Part shown: one piece after another, positions 20,350 through 30,542 of the stretch
Layout of the letters: each line of letters begins with the position of its first letter
Position numbering within the stretch: the stretch's first letter is position 1
DNA from: Chelydra serpentina
Taxonomy: Eukaryota > Chordata > Testudines > Chelydridae
Length of the DNA: 64,000 nucleotides
NCBI GenBank assembly: GCA_037349315.1
Contig: JBAIAC010000042.1
Span: 7,068,001-7,132,000 of the forward strand
Direction: 5' to 3'
Position numbers and translations under genes: made by a program
The notes under the pieces: generated by a model
Database searches by the model: none
What the model was told of the DNA's origin: nothing
The model's input: the letters and a program-made list of their open reading frames with translations, nothing else

Positions 20350-20960
20350 ATCCAATAATTCAGAGATTCGTAGGTTTTAAGACAAGAAGGGCCCATTTTG
20401 ATCATCGAGTCTGACTTCCTGCACAATTAGACTTGGGAGGATTTGATTTTTATCAAAAAATGTCAGTAAACATCAATTTTGCCACACAAATACAAACTGA
20501 GAAAAAACATTTCCATTGATAATCATTATAGATTTGCAAAGTAAGAAAAATGCTGCTTAAAATTGTTTAGAGTCAAAATCCAGTGATTAAGACTTTTGAA
20601 TTAGGCTTATTACAAGCAAACAAATAGTAAAAACAGGTATGATTTGTTGATTTAAGGATATTCATTGTATATTTTGACATGGGATGTTGATAATTTGTGT
20701 TTTAATGGTTTATAAAGTTTTAGCTTTTTGAACCTCAATGTCTATTGTCATTAAATATTTCCCCCCATAATTTCACACAGCCATGAACATTTAAATTAAT
20801 AAAAACCTAAAAATGCATTGATATTATCTATCAAAATTAAGCATTGATATTATCTATCAAAATTATTTAGAAAAATGAATTCTGCCAACCCTATGCACAA
20901 CACAGGCAAGAGAGTCTCACCCCCTGATTCCTGCATTAAGCATATCACTTCTATTTGTAT
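20350..20960 (-). mobile_element. CR1 fragment interrupted by a DNA element
   Basis: The pieces 20350-20426 ('ttttaagacaagaagggcccattttgatcatc') and 20895-20960 ('gcacaacacaggcaagagagtctcacccc') are consecutive parts of a reversed CR1, as seen unbroken at 46853-47180. The 468 bases between them are a separate insertion. Confidence 0.65.
20427..20894. mobile_element. hAT-like MITE with TSD, nested in CR1
   Basis: The termini 'ttagacttgggagga' and (reversed) 'atagggttggcagaa' form imperfect inverted repeats. 'gcacaa' stands on both sides (20421-20426 and 20895-20900) as target duplication. The interior is A/T-rich, with a local duplication of 'gcattgatattatctatcaaa' (about 20816 and 20843). 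A second, larger copy is at 53676-54365. Confidence 0.65.
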
Positions 20961-21659
20961 CTTCTAGTAAGACATAGCTCATATGAATTATTAGTATTAA
21001 AGTGGAATAGAAATAAAATTGGGTTTGAATCATCTGTGTGTGTATGTGTGTGTTGGGAAATATAGGTAAGATGTTGAAGGGGAATGTGTTATATGCAGAA
21101 ACCCTGAAAGATTTACTGTTGTTTCTTTCCCTTTGAGAAAAGTTTTATTTTATTTTATTAATGTATACTTTAGAAATTTGATGATGTCAAGATGTAAAGC
21201 CAGATCTTTCTTTTTTTGTTGGAGGCATCCCTTACTGGATCCCAGAGATGTGCACTGTGAGCTTTCTCAACCCTTATTTGAAAGTTTATGAATATTTAAC
21301 AGAGAGAACTTTTCTCCACAGTGTGCTAGGCATTTGAGCTAAAACGAAGAGTCACGATTATAGGGATAGCTGCACAGCTGTCCACTTTTTAGTTTCTTTG
21401 AGAGCACCCTGGCAGGTGATAGGTCTGTTGGCCTTACTTTTCGGGGGGGGGGGGGGATTTCCCAATTTTTCCATTTTTATATGAGGACCTGGGAACACTA
21501 CCCCACACTTTTGAGTTTGGGGCATCTGTGTTTCCTCCCTTTGGAAATATGTGACTAGTGATATAGTGACCAAATGCTTTCTTTTATTTAGCAGTTGGAC
21601 CAAAGCATTAGGGTAAAAGGATTTAAAAACAGCAAACTGTCTACACACAGACAGATTTA

Positions 21660-21749
21660 GTTTGTGTGGGTCCGGCTTTGAGCAGGGGTTTGGACTAAAT
21701 GACCTCCTGAGGTCTCTTCCAACCCTAATATTCTATGATTCTATGATAG
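21660..21749 (+). mobile_element. CR1 3' tail only
   Basis: 'ccggctttgagcaggggtttggactaa', 'gacctcctgaggtc' and 'attctatgattctatgat' are the last 90 bases of a CR1, extremely 5'-truncated. Confidence 0.75.
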
Positions 21750-22199
21750 TTAGCTTCCCATTTTTCTTAGAAAACTCACAATAGAGATTTGTGAGGTTGC
21801 AATGATCACAGAAAATAATTTTGATTAGACTTTTTCTGCTTTTGCCATTGCTAAGAGCGGCCAAATGTGACCACATATACCTGTAATAATTGCATACTCA
21901 GAAGTGTGTGCTCAGGTTATCTTAACTTTCTCACTGCAAATGTCTTCAATGCTTTTCTGATCTCCAGGCTAGAACGTTGCAGAGATCTCCTCAGGATTCA
22001 TCATGAAAAAGGTTTCCCTCTTATAGTACAACAACCTGGAGAATTATTTATTGATTTTTGCCCTAGGTTCTTCTACAATATATACAATAGACTGTAAATG
22101 TCACCTACCAAGCATAACTCCATTGCTTCAATATCTGGACATCCAAGAAAGAGGATTCATAGAAATATTGGGGTTGATAGTCCATCACCTTGCACCTTG

Positions 22200-22510
22200 T
22201 GCTGTCATCTATTCTATTCTCATTCTATTCTATTCTAAACTAGAACAGATTCTATTCTAAACTAGAACAGTTGGGTCTATTCTATTCTATTCTATTCTAT
22301 TCATTTTTACAAACTGGTACAGATGTGTCTATTCTATTCTATTCTATGCTAAACTAGCATAGATGGGTCTGTTCTAGTCTATTTTTCCCATTCTAATTAG
22401 AATAGGTGGGTCCATTTGGTTCTATCAACTAGAACAGATGGGTCTATTCTATTCTATTCAAGTCTATTCTAGAACAGATTCTATTCTAGTCTAAACTAGA
22501 ACGCATGGGT
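22200..22510 (+). repeat. ATTCT pentanucleotide satellite with higher-order unit
   Basis: Runs of 'ctattctattctatt' are spaced by 'aaactagaacagatgggt', which recurs at least six times, giving a compound array of about 300 bases. There is no coding. Confidence 0.85.
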
Positions 22511-22949
22511 CTATTCAATCACAATCCCATGTCATTGTTTACCATTTAGAGGAGAAAGTGGATCTCCCTAGGCACCTCTACTGATTGGCATTGTAAATCA
22601 ATGAGAAGGGAAAGTTAATAGCATATTTATTTTTAGACCATACGAACAATGGTGTTAAATAGAGTCAAACTTTTAACCCCCGCCCCTAAAATCAAAAATA
22701 TTTTAATTTGGAAATGCTACCATGGGTGCCTCATGGGAGCTGTAGTTTAGTTGCCGTATGATCCCGTTCTTCTCTAAATTTTGGGGTCCGTAGGTGGGCT
22801 ACAGATGCCATGCTGCACCAGCTGCTCTGAACAAGAAAGAGACCATGGTGTATCATGGGAGATGTAGTCTGTCCAGGAAATGTAACCCATGCAGTAGAAT
22901 GGGTGAATGAAGCACCTGAGACTCAACTCCCATGAGGCACTATGGCAGC

Positions 22950-23062
22950 ATTTCTGAACTGAATTGTTTTTGGTTTTCAGCTAAAAATATTTCAGTTTCT
23001 GACTTTTCACGAAAAAGTCAAAATTTTCCATTGAGGAAAAAAATATTTCCAACCAGCTCTAC
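22950..23062. repeat. AT-rich MITE-like fragment (agagctgg family)
   Basis: The sequence 'tttccattgaggaaaaaaatat' ends in 'ttccaaccagctct' at 23060, the complement of the family edge motif. Confidence 0.4.
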
Positions 23063-23254
23063 AAACAAAACTGCAGAAGGCAATTGTGGAATAACATGGC
23101 CATGCAGAAAATCCCCATTCACCCTGTAAGTTAAGAAGTTAGTTTAATATGGGATATTTTTTAATACCCGATATTTCGGTAACAAGTGCTCAGAAACATA
23201 ATTAACTGATCATTTGGAACAGTAGGGATCAGAAGATATTTCCCTTTAAATTTT

Positions 23255-25340
23255 CCAGGAGTCGAGGAAAGCTGGCTGTATTTCAAAGTATCCTTATTGA
23301 GGTTGCAGGAACAAACTATCCCGATGTGTAGAAAGAAAAGTAAATATGGCAGGCGACCAGCTTGGCTTAACAGTGAAATCCTTGCTCGTCTTAAACACAA
23401 AAAAGCAGCTTATAAGAAGTAGAAGATTGGACAAATGACCAGGGAGGAGTACAAAAATATTGTTCAGGCATGCAGGAGTGAAATAAGGAAGGCCAAATCA
23501 CACTTGGAGTTGCAGCTAGCCAGAGATGTTAAGAGTAACAAGAAGGGTTTCTTCAGGTATGTTAGCAACAAGAAGAAAGTCAAGGAAAGTGTGGGCCCCT
23601 TGCTGAATGAGGGAGGGAACCTAGTGACAGAGGATGTGGAGAAAGCTAGTGTACTCAATGCTTTTTTTGCCTCTGTCTTCACAGACAAGGTCAGCTCCCA
23701 GACAGATGCACTCTGCAGCATGGTATGGGGAGGAGGTGACCAGCCCTCTGTGGAGAAAGAAGTAGTTCGTAACTATTTAGAAAAGCTGGACGAGCACAAG
23801 TCCATGGGGCCGGATGCACTGCATCCGAGGGTGCTAAAGGAGTTGGCCGATGAGATTGCAGAGCCATTGGCCATTATCTTTGAAAAATCATGGCAATCAG
23901 GGGAGGTCCTGGATGACTGGAAAAATGCTAATGTAGTGCCCATCTTTAAAAAAGGGAAGAAGGAAGATCCAGGGAACTACAGGCCAGTCAGTCTCACCTC
24001 AGTCCCTGGAAAAATCATGGAACAGTTCCTCAAGGAATCAATTCTGAACCACTTAAAGGAGGGGAAAGTGATCAGGAACAGTCAGCATGGATTCACCAAG
24101 GGCAAGTCATGCCTGACTAACCTAATTGCCTTCTATGATGAGATAACTGGCTCTGTGGATGAGGGGAAAGCAGTGGATGTGCTATTTCTTGACTTTAGCA
24201 AAGCTTTTGATACAGTCTTCCACAGTATTCTTGCCAGCAAGTTAAAGAAGTATGGGCTGGATGAATGGACAGTAAGGTGGATATAAAACTGGCTAGATGG
24301 TCGGGCTCAATGGGTAGTCATCAATGGTTCCATGTCTATTTGGCAGCCAGTATCAAGTGGAGTGCCCCAAGGGTCGGTACTGGGGCCGTTTTTGTTCAAT
24401 ATCTTTATTAACGATCTGGAGGATGGTGTGGACTGCACCCTTAGCAAGTTTGCAGATGACACTAAACTGGGAGGAGTGGTTGATATGCTGGAGGGTAGGG
24501 ATAGGATACAGAGGGACCTAGACTAATTAGAGGATTGGGCCAAAAGAAATCTGATGAGGTTCAACAAGGACAAGTGCAGAGTCCTGCACTTAGGACGGAA
24601 GAATCCCATGCACTGCTACAGACTAGGGACCAAATGGCTGGGCAGCAGTTCTGCAGAAAAGGACCTAGGGGTTACAGTGGACGAAAAGCTGAATATGAGT
24701 CAACAGTGTGCCCTTGTTGCCAAGAAGGCTAATGGCATTTTGAGTTGTATAAATAGGGGCATTTCCAGCAGATCGAGGGACGTGATTATTCCTCTCTATT
24801 CGGCACTGGCGAGGCCTCATTTGGAGTACTGTGTCCAGTTTTGGGCCCCACACTACACGGAGGATGTGGATGAATTGGAAAGAGTTCAGCAAAGGACAAC
24901 AAAAACGATTAGGGGGCTGGAGCACATGACTTATGAGGAGAGGCTGAGGGAACTGGGATTGTTTAGCCTGCAGAAGAGAAGAATGAGGGGGGATTTGATA
25001 GCTGCTTTCAACTATCTGAAAGGGGGTTCCAAAGAAGATGGATCTAGACTGTTCTCAGTGGTAGAAGATGACAGAACAAGTTGTAATGGTCTCATGTTGC
25101 AGAGTGGGAGATTTAGGTTGGATATTAGGAAAAACTTTTTCCCTAGTACGGTGGTGAAGCACTGGAATGGGTTACCTAGGGAGGTGGTGGAATCTCCTTC
25201 CTTAGAGGTTTTTAAGGTCAGGCCTGACAAAGCCCTGGCTGGGATGATTTAGTTGAGGTTGGTCCTGCTTTGAGCAGGGGGTTGGACTAGATGACCTTCT
25301 GAGTTCCCTTCCAACCCTGAGATTCTATGATTCTATGATT
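23255..25340 (+). mobile_element. CR1 LINE with reverse transcriptase, three nonsense codons
   Basis: One frame runs from about 23262 to the stop at 25252 and encodes the end of the linker after the endonuclease, the reverse transcriptase and the C-terminal region of CR1 ORF2. Visible motifs include [75 protein letters not shown] and the catalytic FADD (about 24450). No frameshift is seen. Three in-frame stops interrupt it: TAG 23420 (for Trp), TAA 24284 (in WI-NWL) and TAA 24524. The 3' UTR ends in tandem ATTCTATG repeats at 25340. It lacks the 5' UTR, ORF1 and endonuclease. The right end coincides with the left limit of the OR tandem duplication. Confidence 0.93.
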
Positions 25341-25616
25341 AAGACAGAACAATCAGCTTCTTGCTTTATTGGGACCTTTGTAGGCAGCTGTGGAATAAAT
25401 TTTCTCTTTGCTCTGAAGCAGATTGTTACCTTTTCCTTCTTTGACCATGTGGTCCTCCTGATGTATAAGAATTGCTTCTAGAGAATAGTTTGGGAAAGGG
25501 AAATAATGGGAGATACTTACTTGTCCTGAGACTCTTTGGTGTTGCTAGTACTTTTTGGGGGTAGAAAGTAAATACATAATGTAAAACATATAAACCTGGA
25601 TTGGTTGACCTTTTCT

Positions 25617-25795
25617 ATGATAGGTCATGTGTAACCTTAACTCTGCCCCCTTGTGTGATACAGCATGAACAATCTTAACTGTGATCCATTACGTGATAAG
25701 GTGTACATAGCCTTAACTCTGACTACTTAGTCAATACAGTATGTGCAACCTGAACTCTACACTCAAGTTGCTACAGTGATAAGTAGTGAAGAAAG
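25617..25795. repeat. Degenerate about 40-bp local repeat
   Basis: Four decayed units read 'accttaactctg.c..cttgtgtgatacagcatg'. The same block lies at 35045-35195 in copy B of the duplication, and a single unit lies at about 42008-42050. Confidence 0.55.
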
Positions 25796-26204
25796 CGTTA
25801 TTGGGATAATGGATATAAAATTGAATATTAAGCGTGGCTGATGGACGCGGAGAGACCCTGTGGTTCTCTAAGGCTCTCTAGGTCCCAGACTGACTCTCAA
25901 AACATCTGCAGCCAAATTTCACCCCATAGGATCTCCTTGAATCTTGGGATGGAGGAACTATTGATGAGAAAGACAGACCTCTGGTGATGTGCAAAATGCT
26001 GCATCTCCAGAATTAATGTGTTCCCTCTTTTTTGTCTCTCCAACTTAATTTTCAATGTGGTAGAATCAGTATCCAGATTTCCGATCCAGCTTTCAGATCT
26101 ACAGCTGTGGTGTGACACCAGATTTTCCATGCTTTAACTCATTGACTTCAGTGGCCGTACTCTAGAATTATACAAGTCTATATGAGCTGAGAAGATGGAC
26201 CGGA

Positions 26205-26330
26205 AAGAAAGTGTGGTACAGTGGTTATGGCGTTTGTCTTGGACTCGGGAGACATGCATCCAACTCCCTATTCTGCCAGATATTTCTCGTGTGACCATGG
26301 GCAAATAACGTAAGTCCATTTTTTGAAAGA
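26205..26330 (+). repeat. MIR/CORE-SINE-type element
   Basis: 'gtggtacagtggttatggcg...cttggactcgggaga', then 'caactccctattctgccag' and 'gtgtgaccatgggcaaataac', follows the MIR layout of tRNA-like head and core. It is also present at the matching place in copy B. Confidence 0.6.
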
Positions 26331-27043
26331 CATTTATTTATTGAAATCAATGGGTGTTAGGACTTTTTAAAATTCCACTAGGCACCTAAATACCCTTAAA
26401 AATATTGACCCTTGAGTAAAAAGGACATCAGGTCCCGATTTTTAAAAGTATTTAGTTGTTGCTGTGCTCAGAATTGCAATGCCAAAATGATTTAGAAGCC
26501 TGTCTCATTTTCAAAAGAGATTTAGGCACTTAAGAATTAAAATCTCATTTACAATAAAGGCCTCAGGATGCTCGAACCAAACAGAGGGTGTGACGCATTT
26601 ATCCACACAGTGCCTTACTCCCTTTTTAAAATGAGACTTAGGCTCCTAAATCAGTTCGGCTGACTACAGCATCATCTAATACCTATAACAATCTTAGGGA
26701 CAGATTTACAAATGTAGCTAGGTCAATGGGAATTAGGTGCCTAAACGTTTTAAGCATTTCTGAAAGTACCATTAAGCGTCTATCTGCATACCGAGGCACC
26801 TAAACATCCTTTCAAATCTGGCCATTGTGCTTCATTGCTCCATCTTTAAAACTGAAATTATAGCATTTTCCTAGATCACAGAAGCACTATGAGGTTAAAT
26901 GCATTAAAAATTGTGAGGTGCTCATCTACCATGGAAACGGGTCCAGAGAAGGGTGTAACATAGATAAATAGCCCTTAATGTGTTTCACTGTCGATGTAAC
27001 AGAATGGAGATGGAGACATGTACAGTCAATCAAATTCCTTTAT

Positions 27044-27988
27044 TCAACGGAACCTTCTTCTCCGCACCATTCTCCAGAAGGCGCACTTCATCTCCTTGTT
27101 CCTCAGGCTGTAGATGATGGGGTTTAGCGTGGGTGTGATGACAGTATAGAACAGAGAGAAAAACTTGTCTGTGTTTGGTGAGAAGGAGGAACTGGGCTTC
27201 AGATACATAACGCAACCAAAGCCATAGAACAGCATCACTACCATGAGGTGGGAGGAGCAGGTGGAGAAGGACTTCCTCCTCCCTTCCCCTGAGGGCATCC
27301 TCAGGATGGTGGAGATGATGCAGACGTAGGACATGAGGATCAGCACAAAGGGGAAGGTGACAACGAACAGAGCCACCATAAAAACAGCCATTTCGTTGCG
27401 GGAGGTGTCCCCACAGGCTAGCTTCAGCAGTGGCGGGATGTCACAGAAGAAATGATTAATCTCATGGGATCTGCAGAAGGGTAGGGTGAATAGCATGCTG
27501 GTGATACCGAAGGACATGAGGAGACCATTGAGCCAGGATCCAGCAGCCAGTCCAGTGGACACCTTCCTGTTCATAATCATGGGGTAATGCAGAGGTTTGC
27601 ATATTGCGGCATAGCGATCGTAGGCCATGGATGCCAGGAGAAAACACTCTGACCCCCCAAAGAAAAACGTGAAATAGGTTTGCACAGCACAGCCAATGAA
27701 AGAGATGGTCTTATCTTTCGAGAGGAGGTTGGCCAACATTTTAGGGATGATAACTGATGTGTAACAGATCTCCAGGAAGGACAGGTTCCTGAGGAAGTAA
27801 TACATGGGGATGTGAAGGGCAGGGTCAGCCAATGTGAGGAGAATGATGAGGACATTTCCAGTCATGATGATCAAGTAGGTAGATAAAAATACAGAGAATA
27901 GTAAGTGTTGCAGTGTGGGAAGGTTGAAAAATCCCAGGAGAATGAATTTGGTCTGTACTGTGTGGTTTCCTCCTGTCATTCTTCCCAT
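27044..27988 (-). CDS. Olfactory receptor, OR5V1/family 10-like, intact (copy A)
   Basis: This intact odorant GPCR of 314 residues is encoded in one exon on the minus strand. It has Asn8-His-Thr (N-glycosylation), KFILLGFF, TM1 with Gly-Asn (44-45), LHIPMYYFLRNLSFLE, MAYDRYAAIC at about 121-130 (Ala where Val is usual), a second extracellular loop with FFCDIPPLLKLACGDTS, MPSGEGRRKSFSTCSSHL before TM6, and PTLNPIIYSLRNKEMK in TM7. CDIPPLL..CG.TS.NE and EGRR.SFSTC are close to human OR5V1, an MHC-linked OR, but the family is uncertain between 5V and 10. The start is unusual. The splice acceptor is followed by an ATG out of frame with the receptor, and the first in-frame ATG is 7 bases further on. 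The paralogue at 36478-37431 uses the ATG at the acceptor, so an indel has moved the start here. Confidence 0.93.
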   Translation of the reverse strand: MGRMTGGNHTVQTKFILLGFFNLPTLQHLLFSVFLSTYLIIMTGNVLIILLTLADPALHIPMYYFLRNLSFLEICYTSVIIPKMLANLLSKDKTISFIGCAVQTYFTFFFGGSECFLLASMAYDRYAAICKPLHYPMIMNRKVSTGLAAGSWLNGLLMSFGITSMLFTLPFCRSHEINHFFCDIPPLLKLACGDTSRNEMAVFMVALFVVTFPFVLILMSYVCIISTILRMPSGEGRRKSFSTCSSHLMVVMLFYGFGCVMYLKPSSSFSPNTDKFFSLFYTVITPTLNPIIYSLRNKEMKCAFWRMVRRRRFR

Positions 27989-27996
27989 AGTCCATC

Positions 27997-28014
27997 CTGC
28001 AGGGAAAAAAAAGG
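27997..28014 (-). promoter_or_regulatory. Splice acceptor upstream of OR copy A
   Basis: On the minus strand 'ccttttttttccctgcag' stands directly before 'gATGgactATGgg'. The first ATG is out of frame with the receptor and the second is the start of the 314-residue frame. Confidence 0.65.
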
Positions 28015-28840
28015 AGGAAACAACCCCAATAGGGCAAAAGGTTCAAAAATACTGATCTGAATTCGGGTTCAAATTTTAAACATTCCATAGTCTGGATCCT
28101 TGTTTTTGATTCAGGATCTTCCTGACTCTCCCTTTACTATTGACTAGAACTGTGCATTCTTTTAATTGGCCCAAATACTCAAGTAGTGTGAAAAGAATTG
28201 AATGAGCCCAGACTGCCAGATATTCTGATGTAGACAAACTGGGCATCTCTCTCATTGACTCAAAAGGATCTACGGCTGATTTACATTAGCTGCAGATCAG
28301 GGCCCATTGACACCAGTGGAGCTATGACTGACTTTGCACCAGGTGAGGACTTGGCTTATTGATTCCAATGTACACCGACTGAGGAGATGACCCTCTGTTC
28401 CTTTTATGTCTTGTAAAGGTACTGGGACAATTTATGCTCTGAGTATATTATAGTTATTAAAATTGTATTATAATAAAATCAACACCAATAGCAATAACAA
28501 TAACAATAATTAATAATACTAGTAATAATAATAAAAAACTTTAGCCTCTCATGGTAAAAGTAAGAAACTTCACCCTCTCATGGTAAAAGTATGTATGTGA
28601 AGACATTCAGTACTGTGAAATCAGAGGGGTAATTCTTTCCAGAATCCTACACGTGGTGACATGCTATTTGTAACGCCAAATAGAAGGAGAAAGAGAGAGA
28701 GAATCTACCAAATTTTCAAAATGTATAAAAAACGCTGGTAAAAAAAAAAGAAGTGTGGATTCCACTGGGGGCTCACTTATTTTATTTATTTATTTATTTT
28801 ATATTATCTCCAAAGAAATAAGAAATAAAATGAGCCCTTT
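28015..28840. other. Intergenic, no gene seen
   Basis: OR 5' flank. It includes a 'cagatcagggcccattgacaccagtggagc' palindromic-repeat unit (about 28290) and an (aataat)-type microsatellite at about 28480-28540. The 'cctctcatggtaaaagtaag' phrase is locally duplicated at about 28545 and 28572. Confidence 0.4.
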
Positions 28841-29230
28841 TCACTTCATTCAAAATTCTTCACCTACCCTTTTTTTCTATGGGAAAATGTTCATTTAAAA
28901 TTTCCATATTTTCACCCCTTTTCCAATATATATTTTCACCCTTTTTTTCCAGTTAGTAATTTGGGGAAAATTGAAAATATAGAAAGTGGTAGGAAAAATA
29001 TTTCCCCTCCCATTTTAAAACTTTTTTCACATCTTTCCTGTAGAGAGAAGCAAACAAAAGTAAATATTTTCCCTCACCTTTTCTTTTATTATTCTGTTTT
29101 TTCCCCAATTTTTTTTTCTAGTGGGAAAAAATAAGTGAATAGAGAAAAGGGTTTTTTTGTCACTGTCCATAACTGCTTAAATTAACTCCTTTTCCCTGTA
29201 GAATAAAAGGTGGTGAAAGAGTAAAAATAT
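28840..29230. repeat. AT-rich MITE-like stretch
   Basis: Runs such as 'ttttcaccccttttcca', 'ttttttttctagtgggaaaa' and 'tagagaaaaggg' match the AT-rich family in composition. Clear terminal motifs are not visible. Confidence 0.3.
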
Positions 29231-29894
29231 GGGTGATAGTGCAGATTTTCTCACTGTTTGAAAAACAAATATTTGAAGTTATAATAACTTAATATGCAGT
29301 TACCACTAAGAATATATATCAGCGATTTAAGAATAAAAAACATCAGAATTATCCACCCTCCCCCACAAAAAAGCATTGCAAACCTAGGAAACGGAGATTT
29401 CACTTAAAAGGAATCCAGATATGTTAAGGCATGGAAATTCAATTAGAGTTCCCAAACGACTTTAACTTTCCTGTGTAGATTCCATACACAAATCACGTTC
29501 TTATTCATATCCCTATTCCTGCAAACACTTAAGTAATTATACTTACACTGGTTATCTGAGATATTTAGGTGCCTAGCTGAATCTTTAGCTGCCTAAATAC
29601 CTTTAAAAATCTGGCCCTGGTTTCCAAAGGCTGCTGATATTAATTAAGATATGGGGGGGGGGGGGGGAGATGTTTTCAGAATGGATGCCTTAAGTTGTTT
29701 CAGAGACAGCATCTGTTTATAGCAGATCTCTGCCAATGATTTCAATGGGAAAATTACTGCTTCACATTCATACCAGTTACATAATAATAACAATAATTAA
29801 TAATGCCATGCTATAGCCCAGTTTTTGAGCCCAGTCCTGACACCATTTATGCTTCTAAGTAACTTTACATTTAAGGGGCATAATCTGACAAACT

Positions 29895-30185
29895 AGAGCT
29901 GGTTGGGGCATTTTTTACTAAATGAAATGTCATCACAATATGGTGTTTTATCAAAGCCTATTTGCACAGGCATATTGGTGTTGACAGAGTTTTCATCAGG
30001 AAGGCTTTTGAGGAACAGGGCTCTCTGGTCACTTCCGTTACAAGGGAGAAAGACCAGAATCCAAAAATTGACCTTTTCAATCTGAAACTAGCCATTTCAA
30101 CACAATTAAATTGTTTGAAAACGTTGGAAGGATTTTGTTTTTATTCCAATGCTGAACACAAACAACTTAATGCCATCTAGTTTGC
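29895..30185 (+). repeat. AT-rich MITE-like element (agagctgg family)
   Basis: Begins with the family edge 'agagctggttggggcatttttt' and contains 'ggaaggattttgtttttattcc' and 'tgaacacaaacaa'. The last phrase returns at 32424-32465. Confidence 0.45.
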
Positions 30186-30189
30186 ATAT

Positions 30190-30542
30190 TAGATACCATT
30201 AACTTAGGTTTGAACAGAGACTGGGAGTGGCTCGGTCATTACGTTAATTGAATCTATTTCCCCTAGTCAACTATCCTCACTCACACCTTTGTATCAACTG
30301 TCCAAAATGGGCCATCTTGATTATCACTTCAGATTTTCCCCCCCTGCTGATATAGTGCCTCTTAATTAATTCGCCTCTTAAAGTTGGTATAGGTACTTCC
30401 ACCTTTTCATGTTTATCTGAATGTATCTGCTTACTATGTGTTCCATTCTATGCGTCTGATGAAGTGAGCTGTAGCCCACAAAAGCTTAAGCTGAAATAAA
30501 TTTGTTAGTCTCTAAAGTGCCACAAGTAATCCTGTTCTTTTT
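30190..30542 (+). mobile_element. Penelope-like 3' region with hammerhead-like core
   Basis: The phrase order 'actgggagtggctcggtcatta', 'gggccatcttgattatcac', 'gcgtctgatgaag', 'aaataaatttgttagtctc' and 'gtgccacaagtaatcctgttc' is a very common turtle repeat that I assign to Penelope-like elements. At 30456 it has CTGATGA, a stem-loop GTGAGC-TGTA-GCCCAC (one mismatch), then AAAA where a hammerhead ribozyme needs GAAA. The family assignment is from memory. Confidence 0.6.
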
